A stretch of 43,792 nucleotides of DNA, from NCBI GenBank assembly GCA_029247135.1, contig JAQWLS010000108.1, positions 1 to 43,792 of the forward strand, in the 5' to 3' direction. Below the pieces are notes generated by a model, which saw nothing but the letters and a program-made list of their open reading frames with translations, was not told the origin of the DNA and did not search any database. The position numbers were made by a program, and so were the translations under genes. The DNA is from Dehalococcoidia bacterium. Its GTDB lineage: Bacteria > Chloroflexota > Dehalococcoidia > UBA2979. Positions within the stretch are counted from its first letter, which is position 1, and the number at the start of each line of letters is the position of its first letter. Below, in pieces: positions 18,996 to 27,835 of the stretch.

Positions 18996-20336
18996 TTACA
19001 GAATTACGCCCGTTTCTCGCAGAGAAGCTATCTCCTGATCCGAAAAACCAGCCATCTTCGCGTACATATCATTATCTCTTCCAAGCGCCGGTGACGCACT
19101 AGTTTCTAATGGAGTTCCAGACATTTTAATAATTGGACCCACCTGAGTCTGAGGGCCACTTAGCTCGTGATTGAGCTCCACAAGCATATCGTTCGCTATG
19201 ACCTGTGGATCGGTCAACATGTCCTCCGGAAAATTAACCGGGCCGCCCGGCACTCCTTCTTTATCTAAAATCTCCATCCACTCCTCTGTCGTTTTCGATC
19301 TGACAAACGCTTCAAGCTCTTTGACTTGCTTTGTTGCATCTTCGATCCACTCAGGGGTAGCAGAGGCTAGGTTGGGATCGGCCCACCCGAGAAAATCTGT
19401 TTCGAGAGCCTTTCTGACCTTGGCCCACAAACCCGATGACAGCGCGCCGACAGCCATGGCCCCATCCTTGGTTTGATAGGGGCGATAGTAAATATTAGCG
19501 ATACCTCCCAGCAAAGAACTAATTCCACCGCTCCTCGCTTCAAGAAGTTCTACATAAGTCGCATTCTCCGAGCGCTTCTCGGCAACCATCTCTCTGCTTG
19601 CATATGCGCCTGATTGCGAATCAGCCAACGGGAGATCAAAAATCGACGACGCCTGAAATGACAATGCTGTTTGTAACAGCGTCGACTCAACCAGTTGACC
19701 TTCCCCCGTACGCTCACGATGAAACAAGGCCGCAGTTATCCCCCAAGCTAAAGCGAGACCGGTTCCATAGTCAGCAATAGCCGTAGAGCTGATTGTCTTC
19801 GGTTCGCCAGCGTCGCCAAGCTTACCTTCAGCAGCCATCATTCCAGATACGGCTTGGACGACTATGTCATAACCTGGTCGATGTGACCAAGGGCCACTCC
19901 TTCCAAACGCGGTATTGTCGGCATATATCAAATCAGATTTGATGCCTGATAAAGTCGAGTAGTCAATCCCAAGACGCTTAGCAACGTCAGGTCGATAGTT
20001 GACAAGAACAACATCACAAAAAGGTATCAGCCTAGCAATTAAGTCCTGTGCAGCTGGATCTTGAAGAGCAAGCGCCAATGAATTTTTACCCCTGTTTAAA
20101 CTTTGAAAATATTTAGCCTCGCCTGGGTAGAATTGTGAAAACTGACGCCACGGCTCACCATCCGGTGGCTCTACTTTAATTACCTCAGCGCCCATTTCAG
20201 CCAAATTTTGACAGGCATATGGTCCGGCAATAATTTGAGAAAATTCCAACACCCGTATTCCTTCTAATGCACCTGCCACAGTTACCCCCTTTTTCGCGCC
20301 ATCGTGTGGTTTAATCCTAGACCCCTCTTCAACCAT
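18996..20336 (-). CDS. class III CoA-transferase (CaiB/BaiF family), second paralogue
   Basis: GALEGIRVLEFSQIIAGPYACQNLAEMGAEVIKVEPPDGEPWRQF. Confidence 0.93.
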   Translation of the reverse strand: MVEEGSRIKPHDGAKKGVTVAGALEGIRVLEFSQIIAGPYACQNLAEMGAEVIKVEPPDGEPWRQFSQFYPGEAKYFQSLNRGKNSLALALQDPAAQDLIARLIPFCDVVLVNYRPDVAKRLGIDYSTLSGIKSDLIYADNTAFGRSGPWSHRPGYDIVVQAVSGMMAAEGKLGDAGEPKTISSTAIADYGTGLALAWGITAALFHRERTGEGQLVESTLLQTALSFQASSIFDLPLADSQSGAYASREMVAEKRSENATYVELLEARSGGISSLLGGIANIYYRPYQTKDGAMAVGALSSGLWAKVRKALETDFLGWADPNLASATPEWIEDATKQVKELEAFVRSKTTEEWMEILDKEGVPGGPVNFPEDMLTDPQVIANDMLVELNHELSGPQTQVGPIIKMSGTPLETSASPALGRDNDMYAKMAGFSDQEIASLRETGVIL

Positions 20337-20390
20337 TTTGCAAAGGCTTGATATGCTAGGTAATAAATCGTATTAGTTGCAAGGAAAATA

Positions 20391-21737
20391 ATGCCTGGAA
20401 AAATTTTATCTAATTACGAAAAATCACATCCAAACTCTCTAGCTCTGGCCACCCGAGCAGCAAAGCTGTTCCCATCTGGAGTCACGCATGATGGGAGATC
20501 TTTTTTTCCTTTTCCTATCTACGTCGAACGGGCCACGGGGGGTAAAAAATGGGACGTAGACGGAAATATGTATGTGGATTTTATTGGAGGGCATGGCTCA
20601 CTGCTTTTAGGCCACAGGCATCCCGAGGTTATGGATGCTGCTGATAAAGCTTCTAAGCGAGGAACTCACTTTGGCTCGTCTCATGACTTAGAAATAGACT
20701 GGGCAGAGCTCGTCTTGCAACTGGTGCCCTGCGCAGAAAAAGTTCGCTTCACCTCATCCGGAACTGAAGCAACAATGATGGCCCTTCGATTAGCACGGGC
20801 ATATACCAATCGAGATAAAATCATAAAATTCACAGATCACTTCCACGGATGGCATGACATCGTCGTTGGGCAACAAAGAGAAGATATGTCTTTACCGTCT
20901 TCTATTGGTGTACCAGACAGCTTTTATGAATCACTTGTCATTCTGCCACCAAATGACGAAAATCTGTTGATGGAAACGTTGGGGAAAAATGATATAGCAG
21001 CCGTAATTATCGAACCTACGGGCGCTCACTGGGGAAGGCATCCAATCCATCAAAGTTTTCTTGAAGCTATTCGAAGGCAAACCGCTAAGTACGGCACCTT
21101 ATTTATTATGGACGAAGTGATTACTGGCTTCCGAGCCTCCCCCGGCGGCATTCAGGGGAAATACAATATACTCCCCGATCTTTCAACACACGCAAAAATT
21201 TTAGCTGGAGGGTTTCCTGGGGGGTGTGTGGCTGGCAAAAAAGAAATCATGGATATCCTTGAGTTACGTGAGTCTGATGACGCTTGGAATAAAGAACAGC
21301 GGATTGCCCATCAAGGAACCTACAACGCAAACCCCGTATCTGCTGCTGCTGGGTCAAAAACGCTAAGCCTTATAAAGGACGGTGCACACACGCAGGTAGC
21401 TGATGCCACAACCGCTGAACTTGTATTTGAGTTGAATAAGCTCTTTCAGGCTCGAGCTTTAGATGCGTCCGCTTGGCATGTATCAAGCATGTGGCACCTA
21501 AACCTAGGCGAAAATTCGCCTAGGTCGACTGACGTTGAGACCGATCCCAACTATTTGCCTTCCGGCATAGACAAACCATTGCTTCAGCCGCTGAGGTGGG
21601 CTTTGTATAACCATGGTGTGGACTTAATGGCTGATGGTGGCATGGTCTCCTCAGCTCACGGAACAGAGGAAATAGCGCTTACCGTAGAGGCGTTTGATCT
21701 GGCAATAAATGATTTAAGGAATGATGGATATCTCTAA
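20391..21737 (+). CDS. class III aminotransferase (glutamate-1-semialdehyde aminotransferase-like)
   Basis: FTSSGTEATMMALRLARAYT, HFHGWHD, IMDEVITGFR, AKILAGGFPGG. Confidence 0.88.
   Translation: MPGKILSNYEKSHPNSLALATRAAKLFPSGVTHDGRSFFPFPIYVERATGGKKWDVDGNMYVDFIGGHGSLLLGHRHPEVMDAADKASKRGTHFGSSHDLEIDWAELVLQLVPCAEKVRFTSSGTEATMMALRLARAYTNRDKIIKFTDHFHGWHDIVVGQQREDMSLPSSIGVPDSFYESLVILPPNDENLLMETLGKNDIAAVIIEPTGAHWGRHPIHQSFLEAIRRQTAKYGTLFIMDEVITGFRASPGGIQGKYNILPDLSTHAKILAGGFPGGCVAGKKEIMDILELRESDDAWNKEQRIAHQGTYNANPVSAAAGSKTLSLIKDGAHTQVADATTAELVFELNKLFQARALDASAWHVSSMWHLNLGENSPRSTDVETDPNYLPSGIDKPLLQPLRWALYNHGVDLMADGGMVSSAHGTEEIALTVEAFDLAINDLRNDGYL
21502..21525. repeat. 24-nt perfect inverted repeat inside a coding region (acctaggcgaa-aa-ttcgcctaggt)
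   Basis: 11-nt arms, exact reverse complements, 2-nt loop. Confidence 0.95.
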
Positions 21738-22088
21738 GTGCCTATGGATAATTTAGTATTGACTAGTGACCAAATCAAAGAAGAGCTTGAAAATAACCTC
21801 AATCAATGGAAATTTATTGAGAGCAAACTTCAGACCTCATTCAAGCTTGCCAGCTTCCATGAAGCTCTGTTGTTGATTGCGCAAATTGGATCTATCTCTG
21901 AGGAACTCGATCACCACGCAGAGATTTGGAATCTCTACGATCAAGTAACTCTTGCAGTATGGTCACACGACGTAAGTGGAATTACCGGGCGCGACCTCGA
22001 TTTTGCTAAAAAAGCGACAGGTGCCTATCAAGCTATAGTAAGTCGGCGTCAGCTATCTCAATCCCAAACAGAGACCAACCCGGCCTAG
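21738..22088 (+). CDS. pterin-4a-carbinolamine dehydratase-like protein
   Basis: FKLASFHEALLLIAQIGSISEELDHHAEIWNLYDQVTLAVWSHDVSGITGRDLDFAKK matches the PCD/DCoH pattern; GTG start. Confidence 0.78.
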   Translation: MPMDNLVLTSDQIKEELENNLNQWKFIESKLQTSFKLASFHEALLLIAQIGSISEELDHHAEIWNLYDQVTLAVWSHDVSGITGRDLDFAKKATGAYQAIVSRRQLSQSQTETNPA

Positions 22089-22665
22089 CTGCTATAGATC
22101 CGCCCTGCTGAATGCGAAGACCTTGGTTGTCATTTGAGTTAAGAGTTAATTCGATAGCCCAACGTGACAATCCTTGAACTCCTTCCATTTGTCCCATCTC
22201 TTCCAAGGAAAAAAACCCCGCATTAGCTATTTCATCGCCATCCCAAACAGGCTCACCTGAAACATAATCTAGGGCGAAAACAATGTATACATTCGCGGAA
22301 GGGCCACCTGCCGTCCCGCCTAAAGAGTGTCTGAACGCTACAGCGCGGTTTACCTTTGCTTCCACTCCGGCTTCCTCCATCACCTCTCGGGCTACACCCT
22401 CTGTGATTACCTCATCTTGCTCTACGTACCCGCCCGGCAACTGCCAAGTGCCCGAAAATGGTTCCCAGCCTCTCTGCACCAAAAGAGCTTTATTGTCTCG
22501 AAGCACTACGCCCGCACATCCGATAGAGGATTCCCCAAAAAAAATAAATTTGCAGCCGGGCGTAGTGCAGGCTGGTCGATTTCTGCCTCCATCCATTTTC
22601 CAAATTAAGGAATTCGCACACCTCGGACAGTATTTTATGTTTTCTGGAAGCGGATTTGCTGTCAC
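22033..22665 (-). CDS. NUDIX hydrolase with N-terminal zinc-ribbon (NudC-like)
   Basis: YCPRCANSLIW...CTTPGCKFIFF; Nudix box GGYVEQDEVITEGVAREVMEEAGVE. Confidence 0.92.
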   Translation of the reverse strand: MTANPLPENIKYCPRCANSLIWKMDGGRNRPACTTPGCKFIFFGESSIGCAGVVLRDNKALLVQRGWEPFSGTWQLPGGYVEQDEVITEGVAREVMEEAGVEAKVNRAVAFRHSLGGTAGGPSANVYIVFALDYVSGEPVWDGDEIANAGFFSLEEMGQMEGVQGLSRWAIELTLNSNDNQGLRIQQGGSIAARPGWSLFGIEIADADLL

Positions 22666-22693
22666 TAAGTTCTCCTGACTTTTTACTTATTAA

Positions 22694-23830
22694 TTACACT
22701 CTGCCTGAGTTGAAGTCGAATATACCCCGAGCAATAGAAAGTCTCAAAATATCTGAAGCTCCTCCGGCAAACCTTAGCGATCTCACTCGCCTGTACATTT
22801 GTTCCAGCGCCTCACCCTCAATAAGAGCTTGTCCGCCAGCGAGTTGGACTGCTGTGTCAACGATCCTGCCTATCATCTCGGTACAGAGTACTTTAGTTGC
22901 AGCAGCTTCGTTGACAACATCCTCGCCTGACTCTGCCAAACGAGCAGTTCTATATAGTGCAGATCTTGCTGCATATAAATCAATTCGCATATCCGCGTAG
23001 CGAAGGCGAACCCCTTCTCTGTCGCTCAGTCGGGTCCCTGATCTATGAGCCGCATTTAATCGATCGGTTATGTGCTTGATGGTCCAGATTCCCATTCCGC
23101 AAGCACTTGCGGAAATCTGAAGGCGTTCTTCACCTATGTTAGACATCGCGCGCGGCATACCTTCACCAATATCTCCTACGGTGAGGTTATTAGAAACACG
23201 CACTTGATCTAGGTCTAATTCAACATGGCTGCCACCTTCTAGTGACCTAAAGCTCCTGGTTATTTCAACTCCTGAAAGATTACTATCTACTAAAACCATC
23301 GCCGGACCGCCCGTTACTCCGTCAAACTCTTCCACATTTACAAATACTGCAAAAAAGTCAGCCGTAGCTCCACCCGTGACGAATGATTTTGAGCCTGTAA
23401 TAATTAAATCGTCTCTGTCGCGAATCGCATATGTTTGCTTCTCGGGCGCTGATGCTCCTGAGGGTTCAGTAAAAGCAAACGACCAACGCTTCTCTCCTTG
23501 CATCACCGGATCCAAATAGGTCGCTTTTTTCTCACCTGTTAGATTTCGCAAAAACCCAGGGTCTGGACCAAGTACGAAGCCACCCATCGAACTATTTGCC
23601 GCTGCCACAGACTCGCGGGCTATCGTAAGTGCTAACGGACCAGCCCCAGAACCACCGAATTCTATAGGTTGAGTAAGTTGAAATACTCCATACTCCTTAG
23701 ATTTAGCTATTGCAGCTTTCCGTAAATTAACGTTATCCATTTCGGTGATTTCTAGCTCCGTGAGCTCAACCAGCAGTGACTCAACTCGCGATCGTAGGTC
23801 TTGCATTTCTGGACTTATAAACTCTGGCAT
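22694..23830 (-). CDS. acyl-CoA dehydrogenase
   Basis: WSFAFTEPSGAS, ITGSKSFVTGGATADFFAVF, AGGQALIEGEALEQMYRRVRSLRFAGGASDILR. Start set at the ATG encoding MPEFISPEMQD; track extends to 23863. Confidence 0.9.
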   Translation of the reverse strand: MPEFISPEMQDLRSRVESLLVELTELEITEMDNVNLRKAAIAKSKEYGVFQLTQPIEFGGSGAGPLALTIARESVAAANSSMGGFVLGPDPGFLRNLTGEKKATYLDPVMQGEKRWSFAFTEPSGASAPEKQTYAIRDRDDLIITGSKSFVTGGATADFFAVFVNVEEFDGVTGGPAMVLVDSNLSGVEITRSFRSLEGGSHVELDLDQVRVSNNLTVGDIGEGMPRAMSNIGEERLQISASACGMGIWTIKHITDRLNAAHRSGTRLSDREGVRLRYADMRIDLYAARSALYRTARLAESGEDVVNEAAATKVLCTEMIGRIVDTAVQLAGGQALIEGEALEQMYRRVRSLRFAGGASDILRLSIARGIFDFNSGRV

Positions 23831-24115
23831 CTTACACCTTTTATTTCTAGTATTTGCTGTCATCTTTAGTCTAAAAGACTTGCCTTAGATTACTACGACT
23901 TTCCTCCGAGCAAGCTGCCTGCTATTTTCTTGATAATTAACCTCCTCTATTACTTCATCGGTCATTATTTTCTCTCGACTCATCCTCAGACATGTCTGCA
24001 TTTTTGAAAAAAAATACCTAAATCTTCGTATGTGGACTTGCAAGGCATAGTCACTTTGTCGTATTTTCAAGTTGTCGGAATACACATTTAATTAATTAGA
24101 TGTATTTCTTCACTA

Positions 24116-24133
24116 AGGGGCGGGGAAACCCCT
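24116..24133 (+). promoter_or_regulatory. hairpin in dnaA leader (AGGGG-CGGGGAAA-CCCCT); the CCCCT arm also complements the dnaA SD
   Basis: AGGGG 24116-24120, CCCCT 24129-24133, SD AGGGG 24210-24214. Confidence 0.45.
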
Positions 24134-24221
24134 GATTTTATAAAAAATACTCGATATTTTATTATCGGAGCCACGGCTGATGGTGGGCGCGCCACTAGTT
24201 TGATTTTATAGGGGAATACCA

Positions 24222-25601
24222 ATTACTACTAAGAAGCCCACCAACCAACTAGACGCCGCAAGTGATATTTGGGAACAGGCAACTGTTTTACTACAGAAGG
24301 AAATAGGTAAGCGCCTCTGGTCGACTTGGTTCGCTGATGTTCGCATCTCAGAAATAACATCTAAGTCAATAATTATGGAAGCGCCGCATCTTGCAGTTGA
24401 GAGAATAAAAAAGCAGTGGCTCAATGAACTTAATACAGCTATAACTAATGCCGGCGGCCACGGGCTACAGATTACTTTGCAGGTGACTAAGGCAAGATCG
24501 ACAGAACAAATCGAGACTGGTGAAAATGTCACCTCGCCTCTGCATGATGATTTGGCTGATATCGGACTTAATCCCAGATTTACATTTAGTACATTTGCCG
24601 AAGCCGAATGCAACTCTTTCGCCCTCGGTCGAGCAAGAGAAGCCGCCATCGGAAAAGCCACTGAATACAGTCCCCTACAAATCAGCGGCCCTGCTGGTAT
24701 GGGCAAAACACACCTCCTACACGCAATTGGCGCTGAACTTGTAAAAGCTGGTAAGAAAATAACAATCACAACCGCTGACGAATTTACAGCGGAATTTATC
24801 TCCGCTGTAACAGGTAAGGATGGTCAAAATAAACGAACTAAAATCTCAGACTTTCGAAAAAAATACAGAAAAGTTGATGCTTTATTAATTGATGGTCTGG
24901 ATTTCTTTGATGGCTCCAAGCCTAAATCCGTCTTAGAACTAGCCGAAGTTATCAATGAACTTAATACTCGATCAAAACTCGTCGTCGTAACGTCCAGAAA
25001 AAACCCACTTAGTCTTAAGGTACATGAAGAACTTAAAAATAGAATGCACGGTGGCTTTACTGTCCGATTAGCAGAGCCAAAAACTGAAGACGGTGCGATT
25101 ATCGTGAAGCATCTCGCTTCAGCTATCGGTATTAAGCATATTTCAAAAGAGGCCGCCACTACTCTGGCTCGAAGACGACAACAATCTGTGTCAAGACTCG
25201 TCTCAGGGGTAAACGAGCTCGCTGTTTACTTAGAATTTACTAAATTAAAACCGACCGTTGATGCCGTTAATGCGGCATTGGAGATGAGCGCACCTGCACC
25301 GGAGGGCGTAATTGACTCGTCCATCGTTTCTCAAGTGATTTCAGAGTATTTTGATATACCCTGGGATGAAATAATCTCAGGTCGCCAAACTCATGATCTG
25401 ACCCGAGCCAAGCACATGGCGATGTATCTTCTCCGAACCGTTTGCGAATTACCTGTGAAGGAAACTGCTCGATTCGTGGGACTTAAACACTACTCGAACG
25501 CATCACGCGCAGAAAAAGACATTACTCTGAAAATGAAATCAAGCCCCTCACTGCGCGATTCGGTAGCTACATTGATTGAAAAGATTAATGAAGCTGCTTA
25601 A
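24222..25601 (+). CDS. dnaA: chromosomal replication initiator DnaA, apparent ATT start
   Basis: Domain I (IWEQATVLLQKEIGKRLWSTWFADVRI...) lies upstream of the track ATG (24375) with no in-frame NTG after the stop at 24201; AGGGG SD at 24210-24214. AAA+ motifs GPAGMGKTHLLHAIG, VDALLIDGLDFFDG; domain IV MAMYLLRTVCELPVKETARFVGLKHYSNASRAEKDI. Confidence 0.88.
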   Translation: MTTKKPTNQLDAASDIWEQATVLLQKEIGKRLWSTWFADVRISEITSKSIIMEAPHLAVERIKKQWLNELNTAITNAGGHGLQITLQVTKARSTEQIETGENVTSPLHDDLADIGLNPRFTFSTFAEAECNSFALGRAREAAIGKATEYSPLQISGPAGMGKTHLLHAIGAELVKAGKKITITTADEFTAEFISAVTGKDGQNKRTKISDFRKKYRKVDALLIDGLDFFDGSKPKSVLELAEVINELNTRSKLVVVTSRKNPLSLKVHEELKNRMHGGFTVRLAEPKTEDGAIIVKHLASAIGIKHISKEAATTLARRRQQSVSRLVSGVNELAVYLEFTKLKPTVDAVNAALEMSAPAPEGVIDSSIVSQVISEYFDIPWDEIISGRQTHDLTRAKHMAMYLLRTVCELPVKETARFVGLKHYSNASRAEKDITLKMKSSPSLRDSVATLIEKINEAA

Positions 25602-26218
25602 CTAGAAAAATAAATACCCTCCCGAGCAATAAATCTAGCCACGTGACTGGGTAAGTCCGCCTCGGTAAGTGGGTTCACCCCGCTTTGAAGCCGGGCTCGC
25701 AAGTTCGTCGATGCCGTTGCGCGCGGCTTCATCGGTACAAAATCGAGCTTTTCACGAATGTTTGGTATTAGTTCCAATAAGCTTGCATCTGGGACAGTCC
25801 CTGTACTTGCCCTGTCGGCTATAGCTAGGCGGGCCGTCGCTAGGATTCTCTCAGGCTTAACCCAATTACTCATATCTGCAAGAGAGTCGGCGCCGACAAT
25901 AAACCAGATCGCAGCTTCTGGATGTTCGGCATGTAGTGCTTCTAGCGTTTCAAAAGTATAAGTAGGCCCCGCCCTATCAATCTCCGCCTGCGACACCGTA
26001 GCCCAACTCAATCCCCTTATCGCCTCGTTGACCATCGCATATCTAAGATTTGCCGGAGTTAAATCAGCCCTATCTTTCCTCCACGGATTACCTGCGGGCA
26101 TAAATATCACTGAACCAAGATCAAGCTCCAGCCTCGCAGCCTTTGCAAGTTCCAAATGGGCACGGTGAGGAGGGTCAAAAGTGCCACCAAGTACCCCTAT
26201 GCGACTTTCCATCGACAT
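25598..26218 (-). CDS. nadD: nicotinate-nucleotide adenylyltransferase
   Basis: RIGVLGGTFDPPHRAHLELAKAA, FMPAGNPWRK, FIVGADSLADMSNW, ISTNLR-like C-terminus (TASTNLRARLQ). Confidence 0.95.
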   Translation of the reverse strand: MSMESRIGVLGGTFDPPHRAHLELAKAARLELDLGSVIFMPAGNPWRKDRADLTPANLRYAMVNEAIRGLSWATVSQAEIDRAGPTYTFETLEALHAEHPEAAIWFIVGADSLADMSNWVKPERILATARLAIADRASTGTVPDASLLELIPNIREKLDFVPMKPRATASTNLRARLQSGVNPLTEADLPSHVARFIAREGIYFSS

Positions 26219-27519
26219 TACATATCCCACACAACAAACAAACCCCTTATTTTGACCCTGTCGCCATCCTTGACGCCAGCTCTCCTTAATTCTCTCTCAA
26301 CACCTAATCTTTTCATTCTGTCAAAAAACTCCGCTCGCGCTTCTTCTTGCTGTAGGTCAAGGGTCAAGGCCCACCACTCGGGAGTTTCTCCCACAAGCTC
26401 TGGCTCCTTACCGTCCTCACTTAAAACTGAAAACCTTCGAGTCTCCGTGACTTTTGGCTTTAAGATCGGAACGCTGTCGCTCGGTGCTTTAGTATTTAAG
26501 CGCACTTGCTCCAGCGCCTTATTAGCTAAGCTGTCAAGGCCCTCTCCACTTTGTCCTGATATCTCAAAAAAATTACCAAACTCGTTCTTAATTTCGTCGT
26601 GTAGAAGCTCAACTCGAACACTCGCATCAGGATCGTCTATTTTATTAAGTGCTAACATAACCGGCTTTTCGCCCAAATTGTGGCCGGAACTAGCCAGTTC
26701 ACCCTGAATTATCCGAATATCTTGGATTGGATCTTCTCGACTCATATCGACCAAATGAATTAACACCTTAGTCCGCTCGATATGGCGCAAAAACTCATGC
26801 CCTAACCCGACACCCTTACTGGCACCCTCTATTAGCCCTGGCATATCTGCCGCGACAAACGAATCAAACCCCAAATATACAACACCTAAGTTCGGTTCGA
26901 GAGTTGTGAATTCGTAGGCACCAATCTTTGGCTGTGCTTTCGACCACATTGAAAGTAATGTCGATTTTCCCGCATTTGGTAAACCAACTAAGCCCACATC
27001 TGCTAACAATTTAAGCTCGATTTGTAAATGCTTTTGCTGCCCGACCATCCCTTTCTGAGCAAACATCGGGGTCTGCCGGGTTGATTTAGCAAACCTCTTA
27101 TTACCGCGACCTCCTCGGCCGCCGCGTGCCGCAATAAACACCATGCCATCTTCATCTAAATCTGCCAGCCGTTCACCATTCATCGCTATTTCTTTAACGG
27201 CGACTCCTACTTGGTGACTGTCCCCCATCACACCCCATACTATCGAACCTGTCGGAACATAAAGTACAACATCGTCGCCAGTTGCTCCATGTCTTTGTTT
27301 GGTGTTGCCTTTTACCCCACCTGTCGCCTGAACTGTTCGCGTGTTGGAATACTCTTGTAAAGTGCTTATGTTGTTCACTGCAATAAAAACTACATCGCCG
27401 CCGCGCCCTCCGTCGCCACCATCTGGGCCTCCTCGCGGAATAAATTTTTCCCGCCTAAATGAAACAGCTCCATCACCACCGTCGCCACCTATCACTTCGA
27501 AGTTAACCACATCCAGCAT
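26218..27519 (-). CDS. obgE: Obg family GTPase
   Basis: Gly-rich Obg fold (GGDGGDGAVSFRREKFIPRGGPDGGDGGRGG), GLPNAGKSTLLS, OCT-like C-terminal domain. Confidence 0.96.
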   Translation of the reverse strand: MLDVVNFEVIGGDGGDGAVSFRREKFIPRGGPDGGDGGRGGDVVFIAVNNISTLQEYSNTRTVQATGGVKGNTKQRHGATGDDVVLYVPTGSIVWGVMGDSHQVGVAVKEIAMNGERLADLDEDGMVFIAARGGRGGRGNKRFAKSTRQTPMFAQKGMVGQQKHLQIELKLLADVGLVGLPNAGKSTLLSMWSKAQPKIGAYEFTTLEPNLGVVYLGFDSFVAADMPGLIEGASKGVGLGHEFLRHIERTKVLIHLVDMSREDPIQDIRIIQGELASSGHNLGEKPVMLALNKIDDPDASVRVELLHDEIKNEFGNFFEISGQSGEGLDSLANKALEQVRLNTKAPSDSVPILKPKVTETRRFSVLSEDGKEPELVGETPEWWALTLDLQQEEARAEFFDRMKRLGVERELRRAGVKDGDRVKIRGLFVVWDM

Positions 27520-27800
27520 GAAAATTCCTAATTTTATTTTATTTACTTTGTTTTGGTTTTTTTTAAGTTGAACGCATAGTTAGTGTTAATTTATTTAATA
27601 GTAGTAGTAGGTGAAATGAATGTGTGAAAAGGTTCCCCTAAATAAGCGTTTTGCCTATCTGTTGCAACAATTTGGTTGGTTAAGGTTATGCGAAGTATTT
27701 GTTAATGTTATGTGCAAGAAAATGAAGCTTGCTGACGACGCTCGCCAGGGTTCTAATTTCAGATTTTTCGTATATGGACAGGCGAAAGATATTCACAAAA
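27520..27800. other. candidate origin of replication (oriC)
   Basis: Flip from C-rich to G-rich on + strand at about 27.52-27.55 kb; T-rich/AT-rich tract 27531-27600; TAGTAGTAGTAG 27599-27610; degenerate DnaA-box-like TGTGAAAAG 27623-27631 and ATATTCACA 27789-27797; near dnaA. Confidence 0.6.
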
Positions 27801-27835
27801 GATTAAATTATTTTGGCAGAGATCAAACATTTGAT

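Noticed and set aside
23864-24221. Region directly upstream of dnaA as oriC
   Set aside because: No DnaA-box cluster seen and strand composition does not flip here; the flip is at about 27.5 kb.
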